This document shows, piece after piece, positions 13,001-23,352 of a DNA stretch of 64,000 bases (the first letter of the stretch is position 1; the number at the start of each line of letters is the position of its first letter). The position numbers and the translations under genes were made by a program. The notes under the pieces were generated by a model. That model was not told the origin of the DNA and made no database searches. It saw only the letters and a list, made by a program, of their open reading frames with translations. The DNA is from Steinernema hermaphroditum (lineage: Eukaryota; Nematoda; Chromadorea; Rhabditida; Steinernematidae), in contig CM059622.1 of the NCBI GenBank assembly GCA_030435675.1, positions 744,001 to 808,000 on the forward strand. Direction: 5' to 3'.

Positions 13001-16000
13001 GTGAATGCGATACCAATTCACACATGAGCTTGCATTGAAGACAGTTTGAGATTTATTGTTTGAGATTGTAGGAACTTTGAAAAGAAGTGTTATTTCTCGA
13101 TATCTAAAGACTCGATATCTTGAGACGCGTATTACACCTTCTGAAAGAATGTCTCAAAAGATGTAGACTCGTGGGAACCCCCCCCTGCACTTGACCTCAT
13201 TGGAGTTGTCCTCTACCCGACTACGATTCAATTGTGGGCTCTAGATTGAGCTCTGGACTCCGGACACCTCTAGCATTGGCTCAATCCTAGGTCTACATTC
13301 CTTCTTCTTTCAACCTCAATTATCATAGACCATCCGCCTGCATGGTGATTAGGTTTTATGGCACGAAAAACGCAAACTTTTTCCGTAAGGGCGTCCCACC
13401 CCAGGCTGTAAAAAGCGAGTACCATGATCACGTGCGACGATTGTTTGGTGGCTGTTCAGAGGCTACGACGGCGATCGTATCGTGAACGGCGTTTTTGCCA
13501 AAGCGCTCTCAAAGAGAGATTAAATTTATCTCAATTGCTATACAATAGGTCCATTGAAACTCTCGTCCTCAACCTGCACTTTAAATCGCCGTCTGTAGTG
13601 TGGTCTTTTTCACTTTTTATGAACTTCTTTTAGTGCTTTTTACAGCACGCCTGATAGTTCCAAAGATCGCCGTCACCTTTCGACATCATAAAAACAAATC
13701 ACCCCCTGCTGCTCAGATTCGACGTCACCCAATGAAACTAATTGTATTGAAAGGCGCTGACGTCACCGGTCGGCGCTGACATGTCGTCCATCTTTAATGA
13801 ACGTCGCAGGTGAAGCACTAATCGCCCGGCCGATTCCATGAACGCCGCGGCGCTGTTTCCTAGAAACATTCCCCCCGGCCACATCGATCAAAGACTCACT
13901 TTTTCACACGATTTCAGCCACTCGACATGAGGAAGCAGATCGCGGTAGCCTTGAAAAAACGAGTTAATTAACGTGGATTCGACAACGGCAGATGGGGGAA
14001 ACCGGTTTTCTGGAGTGCCTCTAAACGCGACTAACAAAGGCACCGCAGCACTCAAGGACTCGTTAGGCGAAAGCATGCTTTGCACGCTGCGACAAAGAGT
14101 TGGGGAAGATGTGATCAACGTCAAAGGGGGAATGATTGCCCTTGCTGTTTGTTGTGGGGCAATAAGTTATAGTCATGATCATACATCTCATTAAAGCTTA
14201 TATACACTTTAAAAACTAGCGCAGCTTAACAGTAATTGGTGTGGTGCTTGAAATCTTAAAACCAGATCCACTATGAACCTAAGGAATATATAAAGCAGTG
14301 CGTTATTTTTTTAAAGTGTCTTATAAAATTCGGGATGATGGATAAGATCCACATCTATGTATTTAAAGGTCTATTGTTTGGCAAACTATGCACTCACTAA
14401 GGCTTATCGTAAGGGACCCAACTCTATACATTCATCAAGGCCATTAGGACGTTTGGCGCACGACACATCGGTGTGTCCCTATCCCAATTTAGGTTTCTTA
14501 GACGTCTTGAAACTCGTTCGCTGAATAGGACTCTCTGAGAATCCGGCTGGAAACTATCAATCTCTGGGGTGAAGATCAAAGAGTCTGTCTGTGAAACGCG
14601 TTTTTTAAAAGTGCCAGATCCAGAGAATTAACACTCAGGTTTGGTAAAATCAATCTAATGAAACAGTGTTGTCAATGAAATTCGGTTTCCGACCATGAAT
14701 GCAATCATCCTTATTGTGTACACATGTCAAAGCGGCGCCGTCGGAAACAAAATTGAAATGGAAAATGCAATAAACATTCCGCAGATCAAAGAACACATGC
14801 TGCGCCCAAATTGAATTACACGGAGGGTCTCTCGACGCCCGTCTGGCTGAGAAATTCACTCACTATACAAAGTAGGAGACGAAAAAGTCATAGGAGGGAC
14901 GATCTGGAGGGAATAGTGAAATAGAAATGGGATGACAACAGCCATGAGGTCCGCAGATATTCATATCTATGTTTGGTACAGAAACGTTGAATTTAACAGA
15001 TTTGATTTGCAGAAACGGGCGGCAAGCCACCAACAACCGGTGGAAACACTCGAAAGCCTAGCGGCCTTTTTTCAAACACATTCTAGTCAAATCCAGTAAA
15101 AAATGGATGTTCTAGAGATCTCGATGACATAGCGGCAGCGAACCACCGTTGATTGAACTGTCTGTGTGGCACTGCGAATGCGTTTCGTTTGTAGACCGAT
15201 CGGAGCCGCCTGGTATCCTTTTTTTGCTGTTTTACTTTTGGCCAGAGTTGTTCGGGTACCCGACCCGAAATCCCGAACCCGACAACTTTGCTCCTGACCT
15301 ATAAGCAGGATTTCTATTCAATTTAAGAAATGATTATGGTAAAAAAAGTGAAATGTTTCATCTGGTCGAGGTGTTCTGAACTCATTCGTGCTTTGTGGTT
15401 CGTTTCGATTTCCCCCATTGATTATGAATGGGCCTTAAATTCTAATGTCCTATTCCAGGAACTGCGCCTCAAGAGAAGTTCTCCAAAGAACGTGCAGTTT
15501 GATTGCGTGCGCTTCTTCGCCAATCAGCTCGCTTCGACCAAAATGTTGTTTTCGCGCGCGCGCGCGTTCTCTTCTTATCAACGCGTCCATCAACGCCGCT
15601 CGTCGCTCTGTTTTTCGTCGTCGTTGGACACTTTCCAGCGCCATCACACCATCCGACGAACAATCGGTCGTTGATCAGAGCGCGGACGCCATGGCGGCGA
15701 CTTTACAGCAGCGCCGACGGCGGAGCGCGCTCGTTCTCACGAGAACAGATGGACGCGATGAACGGGGACCAACGGATATACAACTCACCGTCCCGGATCA
15801 TATGACTCCTTGACGACGAGGAAGTCCGGCTTGCCGAGGTCCTTTTCGTACACTACTTGTGCCAACTTCACACAGTCCAATTGGGATGTTATCGTTTCGG
15901 ACGAGGTGAAGAAGGGATTCTTATGGTCAGCGGGAACGTCTCCTGAAATGATTGATATGATGATGCGTCTAATATTTTGCAGATCTTAGGGGTTTCGATG

Positions 16001-17745
16001 TATGGTATCGTGGAATACAGCGCCATGAGTAACTAAGGGCTTTTGCTATTAAAGGCGACAATCATTTGCTTATGAATAGTCCTAGACTTTGGTAGAAATT
16101 TGATGCATTTTTCATCGAACCATTCAATGGAATGTTTCTTGAAATTTGTCACACTTTGAAAAAGGATGAGTACGTTAGTTCTCAGCTCAATTCGTGGCGA
16201 TCAATGAACTCAGAGTTCCTCTTTTTCTTTTCGGATTATCCACTCAAGCATCATAAGACGGATCATAAGACGCTGATTATTATAGGTCTAGGATCAAGAT
16301 GTCATTCAGCCCTTTGAATTGCAGGATTACGGAAATCGAAGGACATTGCTTCGCAGCACACTATGGTAATTAGGGGGGATCGGTGACCCAAAGGTAGCCC
16401 AGAGAAGATTGATATTGAAATGATGTGTAATGACCCAATTTAAGTATAGGTAGAGGCGTTCATTCAAGAATGGGGTTACTGTAGGGTGTTCATCCTTCAC
16501 AGGAATCTTACAAGCGCCAAGACCCTTTAGCGTGTCAATTTCAGCCCGATCGGTTGTTGGCACCGTCAGCTTTGTGGATCATTCATTCACCATCCGAGAC
16601 GAGATAAACTTCGGTCTCTGATGAATCGTCGTCGCCTTATCCATGTCTTTTGACACGTTTGAATGGAGGATAAAACGCTGTACTTTAGTCGTTTAATCTG
16701 AGTCTGGATTTTGGAGATTTTCGGATTAATCAACCGAGAATACTTTCAATATCATGTGGAGAGGTCGCGAATCAAAAAGCGCTGATAGCTTAAAGCGCTT
16801 TGAAAGGATAAGATGGGGAAAGTCTCTTCTGGTCGCCCTACCATAGAGACCAAGAAACATCACGTGATCATCCTAAAATCCCCTTCATCAACTATGCATG
16901 TGCGTCTTAATCTGTTCACAGAGGAGCAGTCGATTTCAGGGTAAAGGACTGAGGCCGGCACTGAACCGATCCCGACCGGTTTACAAATCAAACATGTCTG
17001 CAATGAGCCACACAGATAGTTCAAGAACTTATAAAGCGGATCTCCGACGGTCATTCATTTATCTTCTAGGTCAGACCTAAATGGAAATGATTCAATCTTG
17101 CTGTTCGCAGAACTAAAATCTAGGAAACTTGTGGCTGGCGCACTTGGCCCTTTACGCATTAGTTGCATTTATTCACCTAATAAAAAAGCCGATCTCTTTG
17201 TTAAGTAGGCGATAGCGCCATTGTAATGTGACAATGGGGCTATCCAACCAAATGAGTCATCTTTCTATGGGGCGATTAGCCGTTGTCCTTTCGTCCTCAT
17301 GGCGCAAATACCCTCATTTGCCAGTCGCATATGTTTTGCCCACGCAGCGACTTATCGCCGTGCTTATCGATTCAGATAACTACTCGCCTTTGACGTCGCC
17401 GGAGCAGTAGCCGAGGCCGAAGGAGCACTGCTCGATGTGCACCGTGCGGGGCTTATGGTGGACACCGAGGTGAATGACGAGCTGCAAAACAGGGCGATAA
17501 GGGGTGGAAAGGTGGGTGAAAGGACCTACATCGGGCTTCGAGGGACCGTTCCAGATGTCACCGACGCAGCGAGTCACCTCGTCGTAGGCGACGGTCATCG
17601 TCTGGCAGCTTAGGTCGTAGAGGCCGTTCGCTTCGGGGTCGTCAAGAAGCGTCTCGGCGAGCTTCGAACTTGGGTTCTTGCCGTAGGTGCGGAAGGGACC
17701 GAATCCGGTGACCACCACGTGGGGTTTTTCGGAGGTTAGGGTCAT
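7098..17745 (-). CDS. pyroglutamyl-peptidase I (C15 family)
   Basis: Four exons on the minus strand: 17745-17530, 17481-17388, 15942-15789 and 7263-7098. They add to 630 nt, 209 aa, the same length as human PGPEP1. VVVTGFGPF near residue 10 is the family's N-terminal signature. The catalytic triad is visible: Glu89 in HIEQC, Cys158 in GRYLCGFAYY and His177 in FVHVP. The enzyme removes N-terminal pyroglutamate from peptides in the cytosol. Intron 1 is 48 nt. Intron 2 needs a GC donor (AAAG|GCGAGT) to keep frame. Intron 3 is about 8.5 kb and contains a whole gene and mobile elements. An acceptor (TTCCAG) lies 12 nt upstream of the ATG, consistent with trans-splicing. All phases close exactly, so I am confident in the model. 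Confidence 0.9.
8306..8625. repeat. left arm of a 0.3-kb inverted repeat pair
   Basis: The reverse complement of this stretch matches 13205-13512 over nearly its full length with substitutions and small gaps. Shared landmarks include GCGGCGTTTTTGCCAAAGCG, GGTGATTAGGTTTTATGGC and CTGTAAAAAGCGA. Both arms are inside the long intron of the pyroglutamyl-peptidase gene. Confidence 0.75.
9670..10098. mobile_element. foldback MITE with TTA target duplication (Harbinger/Tourist-like)
   Basis: This 429-bp element is almost entirely palindromic. It starts AGGGCCATTTATAGTCTGCG, and its other end is the exact complement of that sequence. TTA flanks it on both sides (9667-9669 and 10099-10101), typical of PIF/Harbinger-type insertions. 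The units GCTAAGCGACAG and GTGTCGCTTAGC are iterated inside each arm and at the centre. It has no coding capacity and lies in the pyroglutamyl-peptidase intron. Confidence 0.85.
11991..12938 (-). CDS. MDxVP-family nematode protein (function unknown), nested gene
   Basis: Single open exon of 315 aa from ATG at 12938 to TAG at 11991, transcribed in the same direction as the host gene whose 8.5-kb intron contains it. The start MECVPLLFVDRLAAVLG is shared with the 40431-41438 gene (MDKVPYVFVDRVAELL). The pattern recurs in expanded nematode families that I know only as uncharacterised. A second shared block is YPLWMCTLQLHRTNRNEF against DPIWTDVARLHSNKREYF. No signal peptide, membrane segment or catalytic motif is evident. 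The N-terminal block may be F-box-like, but I would not assert it. The shared N-terminus and intronless form suggest amplification by duplication. Confidence 0.65.
   Translation of the reverse strand: MECVPLLFVDRLAAVLGQEALETFTLTFTYPLWMCTLQLHRTNRNEFDVALKANDAGWIVEFQRERGEFLSWKEVSALDSRHTRLRRITVHTRLRSRTTVVCTAELHEILKYYRLHTSYPVIYFKPAVWSSCRREYGEFLDLLADFPFVDVWIKQLNQHSYNFLAKQAATMRRLDLGDMREEVIRPEDQELLVKLIGMDNLEQCNISCGKFNFAVTEACVEKWKVTETFSFRLSSDGSYSAQEVEKLFGKAVGVSGDYRLLLERRATFVEFWTSLERPKRALYQPVSLLQYPFTHSKLHCSFESPQGIISLTLSR
13205..13512. repeat. right arm of the 0.3-kb inverted repeat pair
   Basis: This is the complement-matched partner of 8306-8625, about 4.6 kb away. Between the arms lie the MITE and the nested MDxVP gene. 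I see no obvious target duplication, so transposon ends and an inverted duplication remain equally possible. Confidence 0.75.
13888..14120 (-). other. possible isolated exon
   Basis: On the minus strand an open stretch reads ..STLINSFFQGYRDLLPHVEW.. and ends at a strong donor (GAAAAA|GTGAGTC) near 13897. I could not link it to a partner exon or a family. It may be an exon of an unrecognised gene nested in the pyroglutamyl-peptidase intron, or chance. Confidence 0.25.
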
Positions 17746-20700
17746 CGAAGATAGCGTCTGGAATAAAGGACACGATGTGTTCATAGTGTTTTCAAATGAA
17801 ACGCGAAACAATTGGCCACACACGGGAGGGAACCTCAAACAAAGGAAACGTTGCATCAAAAGGGTCTCATGAGAGAGCAAATCATGATACGCATCGCTAT
17901 CAGAAAATCATCGCCGCAGAAACGCTTCTCGCAGAATGTAAAAGCTGTAAAGTCGGTTGTACGCCGCGGAAAAGTGAGCCACGAAAATTGAGCTGCGGAA
18001 TATTCGACCACGGAAGACTCAGCCACGTGAAGAGCGCAAAAAAAACACCACATTCAGTGACAAAATGATAATTTCCTTTCAGGAAGCTGTTGAGACAGCA
18101 GGACTCACCCTTCGGGACCGCGCTAAATCAATAGACATAGTCGTAAGCCGGAGCCTAAGCCAAGCTTGGACGTTAGGCCATGCACAAAAATGAATACGGG
18201 GCTCGCAAATACTGACTTTGTTTATTTGTTCACTTTGTTACCACGATACTTGCTAAGAAACTGAAATTTATAGGAATCCCACCGTGCTTTGCATGAGGCC
18301 TTACATGACGCCTTATTTTTAAAAGACACAGCCTATTTTTAGCCACTTTGACCAATTATATTGTGACCAATTTGATTAGTGGCTAACGTTCAAAATAGAG
18401 TGTACATTATGAGAGCAAATGAAGATCTGATCTAGATTAAAGATATTCGCCGTCTTCCAGTGTCATATTTATATTCATTTGCTCCGGTTTCTCTGATTCT
18501 CCATCAACCATGGATCACTCGAAACGTCAAAAAATACGTTAGTTCACTCGAGAAATTGACGTCAACGCCCACGTCATACGATAAATTTCGTTACTCTATC
18601 CATTTTTTCGAGACAGACGCTCGCCAGCCAAGTGTTCATCGGTCGACAACTGACCGTGTAATGCAATGCGTGCCACTTCCAATAACCAATTCTTGGATGG
18701 CTGTTCAGAGGATTAAAATTAGCAATCTACAGTTTGTTCACATATCTCAACTTCACCGTCCTTCAAATTCCGAAGGTTTCTATGGATCTCAAGGTCTTTG
18801 TCATACCTTACTTGTGTTCTCTTTTATTGCAAGCACAGAGCTCCTTGGGGCCTGTTTAACAGTACCTTTCGAGAAGTAATGGTATCGAAGAAAGCTACCC
18901 GCATTAAGTCGCCTTTTCTCTCAAAGACGGACACGCCGAAATTTGGGACCAGGATGCAATTTCAACGCACATAGTCCCATTGACCCTAAATCACACTATG
19001 ACCTGACCTAAAAAGTAGGTTTTAAACAGAGTAATTGCTTAATAAGCGCATTTTTGTGGTGGTGAAAATGTGTCTCTATGTCGCAGTGGAATCGCTTTTC
19101 GCCAGCAAAAGTTCGGTGAGGGTTCGGACCAGAGTACTCCCAATCTTTTCTAGCATTTTCTCTCGTACTTGTAACATAACCCCAACATGTCTGTCGACTA
19201 ACGCTCATGAATATCGGTAATAAAATAACGAATCCCATGCGCTTGGTGGTACCCCGTCACGAGATACCTGATGTATCACGAAAACTCAAGATTTGTCATC
19301 AAGATGGCATAATATCATGCCATTGTCGATACTTACATATGACTTTCGATGGAATCGCCTTTAATACGATAAAATAGACTCGTAAACATATGACTTTTTT
19401 AGAATCTGTTACCTATTAGTCGAACAGCTGTCCATTGCTATTATCTAATCACTTTTTCCGTGTTGCTCACATTCATCACCGTGAACTGACTGACTGGCCG
19501 CCCGTCGAAATGTTATTCCATCACCCGCGTGCACCTTCAAAAAGCGTGCGAACGGCGACTTTAAACTCGGCACATGACTCTTATCGCGCTCTTTACACAT
19601 CGGCTCATCGAACTCTTCCGCATCTCTGACAAAGCGGACTGAAGATCACTTTTTGTGTTGAGAATGCGCTGAGAATCACGTCCGGCTCTTTAGCACACCT
19701 CGTGCCTATGTGTGAAGAACGGACTGGAGAAGGGTAAACAGTGCAAGAATTGGAGCCAGTCGGGGCCTCGGCCCATTGGAACGCAAAAAGGAGCATAAAA
19801 AGAGGCAAAATAAACAGAGAAAAGGGAGAACTGGGATACAAAGGGGGACGTTCTGCATGCGCGGTTTCAGATGCCATGCTGGGGTTGTAAATATGTAGAA
19901 TAGGAATACCAATAATTGATATGAAATACTTCGAACATATGGTGCGTTAGAGATGTCCCATATATGCATAAGATCACAAATGAAAGGCCGTTGGTGAAAT
20001 GAATGAAATCAGCAAATTTTCGTGGCCGTTGGTAACCACCAAAGTTGTCCGGGTACTCGAAACCAAAGCTTGTTTTGCTGTCATTGTTCTGGGAAAGGGA
20101 CAGATGATGATCAGATAGAGTTAAAGAAACCCGACGTCATGACGTGGAACATGGAACTTTGACTTAAATAGCTTTACTTTTTTCTTTTTTCCACTTTCAA
20201 ATCAGTTTTTCATATTCAGTTCTGACGTTCATCGTTGTTATGCGCACATAATTTCTGTGCGTCGCATGTGAAGCCTTTGGTGTTGGAGATGGAAGCCAAA
20301 GTAAAAGCGGTGTGCAGAAGAATAATCAGTGGAATCTGAGAAAATATGGGAACAACAGACTGCTATTATATTATACGGAATTATAAATAGCCCATAGATC
20401 AAGATTCATTTGTTGATTCACCTTTGATTTTCAAATATGCGCTGTGAACCAAGGGCACTGTCAGATGTACAATTTACCGGACAGTAAGGTCTTTCTATTA
20501 TAGTCTTTTATTTTCCGTACAGGACCCAACGTCCCGCTAGGAAATGTACTACATTCGGCCAACTCAAATTCGGTGCTTTGGGGAATAGTGACACTCTCAG
20601 GCTAATCGCGCTGGGACGCCTGCTGAATCGGTGAAATTAGACGTTCTTGTGTGAGCGATTTTGAAGCAGTCAAATTAAGGTTATGGCTTGTTTTCTTTTC

Positions 20701-21576
20701 TTTTCTGTTCTTCTTGAATTCTAGTGATTAGGTGGAAGCAAAATGATACATTCGACGCTTAATTTGCTCCACTGGTCTTTATTATCCCCTATTTGTGAGG
20801 TCCAAATGATAAGAGGTCGTAAAGTTGGGATCAGGGCTATGTACAGTCTCGGCTCGAAAAATTTCATGACTCTCCTGAACCTCGACTCTTGCAGTACCCT
20901 GATTGGTTTGGGGGACTTTGTCCGGACGCCAAGAGTGTCGCTAATTCTTATCGAACGGACACATTTTTCCATGTTTATCTAACTTGATTTGTGAAATACG
21001 TGATGTGATTACAGTTCAATCAACATAGTTCAACAGAACGTTATTGATATGCTCCATGGGGACCCGAAGAAGCAATCAATCGCTGTGTCATATTTTGCCT
21101 AAAGATTTTCACGGATTTCACGGTGTACTTTGTCCCTTTCTGCACATGTGGTTTTCGTCTCGATCATTGCAGGTTTCCTTTTTCCGTGCAAAAACAACGA
21201 AACCGAATTGAAAAGGGACCAGATTATGTAGTACTTCTTTGAAATCTGCGAATTGTCTGTGACAACAGGGAAGTTCATGGAAGCCGATTTTGTTTTCGAA
21301 AACAAGAAGTTACATTCAGCACAAACGCGACTGACGCAATCATGCCGATCTCACATCCGCTTGGAATAGGGCTCCTTTGTCTTCGAGGAAACGGGTGGCA
21401 TGATGAGAACACCGAGGCAGAGATGGTCCAATCTGTGGGGGGGGGGGAAGGATGAACATGGACTGGGGCAGGGAAGGCGCATAGAATGAGTCATGGACAG
21501 AGCCAAAACAGGGTCTGAGCCAAAAAAAAGAGAGAAAAGCCAAGTCGAATCAAAAGAGCCACTAGAGTGCTGACCC

Positions 21577-21848
21577 TATTCTTGATCTCTGTATTATTTT
21601 CTCAAAATTTTAATTGACACTGCGTATTTTATACCGTTTCTGACATAAGTGACCATTTTTTTCGTTGAACCTTAAACCTTGGGATGAGACCGGGGATAAC
21701 TTGCAATATAGACCGGGTGTGGAATAAGCATGGACAGGGCATAGGATGAGGTATGCACCGGGGCGACTCGTGGGCCGTAATCCCTGTATTACTTTCTCAT
21801 TATTTTTATTCACACTGCATGTGACATTAGTGACTATTTGTTTCTTCT
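21577..21848. repeat. two diverged tandem copies (~90 bp)
   Basis: The segments 21577-21668 and 21774-21848 share CTGTATTA-TTTCTCA, CACTGC and GACAT(A/T)AGTGACNATTT in the same order. The spacer between them also repeats GGGATGA/GCATAG(G/A)ATGAG motifs seen upstream at 21440-21490. Confidence 0.5.
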
Positions 21849-22402
21849 CTTTTCGCTCTATGATCATTCAGAAAACAACAGGAAATATTCGACATAGGGC
21901 AGTTTCGGGCATCTCTCTAGTTATTAGGTTTTCGGCCGTCCCACAGTATTCTGATATGCCCGACATGGGTTCTTCAACCCCGAAATACCTGTGCTCTAAT
22001 GCAAACCACCAAAAACCTAAGGTGAACGTCTAAAATCCGGCTGATGCCAGATCTCAAACAGAAGTTCTACATCGGACAGCAAGAGAACGCCTGAAATGGC
22101 ATCGGAAATGTCTCTATTCTTTAATTAATTTCAATGAAAATCGCTCTATAATCAGGTTCAATCAATCATATTCTGGTAAGTTGTGCTATGGGGCGCCTTT
22201 TATCAACGACATCATCGAGAAGTACGCAGATTTTCAGCAGGTGGTACGAAATTGGAGTCTCTACCGCCCCATCAAATCTCAACCAAATCTAAAGATTTAT
22301 AATGTCGGGAATTACTCAAATGTAGTAACAATGCCGACTTCATAATCAGCTGTAATGGGACCGAAGTTGGTCGCATCAGAACACACGCTCACAAGGGGAG
22401 GC

Positions 22403-22517
22403 ATCCAAATGCCAGACGAGGATCGGGTTCTGATTTGGTGGGGTGGTAGAGCTTGGTGTGTGCAATCACGCACACACTTAATCCACCAAATCTCAATCTG
22501 ATCGTGACATTTGGATG
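22403..22517. repeat. small foldback element
   Basis: CATCCAAATG near 22405 is matched by CATTTGGATG near 22510, and TGATTTGGTGG by CCACCAAATC closer in, giving an imperfect ~115-bp hairpin. It is MITE-like, with no clear target duplication. Confidence 0.5.
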
Positions 22518-23352
22518 TTTTCCGTTGTCAGTCGTTGAATATACGGAAGGAAATCAGTTCCATTTAACATTACAAAACAGTCATTCCCAAATTGAACAAC
22601 CCAATATTTAAGTGTGATTTTGGCTCAAATAACAATAGGCATCGAAAGCGTTCTGTTGGAATCTTTCCATTCGGGACGCTGACGAATATAACCTCGCTAT
22701 CCCAATTCCGATCCGTTGTTTTTCTCGTTTTGTTGACGCAAGTTATTATTTAGTGGGTTGTTAAGTGAGGCGATTAAGTGGTGCTCGTTTTATACGGCCG
22801 AAGAGGAGCTTATTATGCGTTATGTGCGACATGAGGCCTATCAGTTGACATATAAAACGATGAACGAGATTTGATGAAATCTGAGAAAATCTCATAAAAG
22901 GAACACACCAGAAATAATTTCGTTGGCAATTCCCAAATCCCCCCGGGGCAAAGGATCGAAAAAGGTCTCCTCGTCCCATCAGGCATAAGTCCAAAACGCA
23001 GAACTATTCTGTGAGAACAAAAGCGCGAGAAAACGGTCCATTCGACTGTGTGTTTGCCCATCGATTCCTCTCTTTCGCCATCGTTCTCGCTCGACCGAAA
23101 ACAACACTACCGTAGGCCGTGCGTCCGCGCTCAGGCACTCCCCAAAACGACGTTTTCCGCCGGCGAGTTGACGACCCTCGTTCAACGAGAACGCATAAGC
23201 ATAATCGTATTTCGGGTGCCGGAAACTCCTTACTGAGCACTTACGTCAGCGGGGGCTTGCCGCGCGGATTACGAATCCTCGCAGCGCGCCGAGGATTCGC
23301 TAATCCGCGCCGAGTCCGAGCTGCTCCTCCATTGAGCCGGCAGTCGACTCTC

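Larger units (their letters stand above)
17746..23352. other. 5.6-kb intergenic region without supported genes
   Basis: This lies between the pyroglutamyl-peptidase gene and the MFS transporter gene. ORFs here are short and lack coding texture or splice partners. It holds a diverged tandem pair (21577-21848) and a small foldback (22403-22517). GC content rises at 23040-23240, probably the promoter of the transporter gene. Confidence 0.5.

Noticed and set aside
18460..18879. 139-codon plus-strand ORF
   Set aside because: No family match by eye, ordinary AT-rich codon pattern, no splice or poly(A) support.
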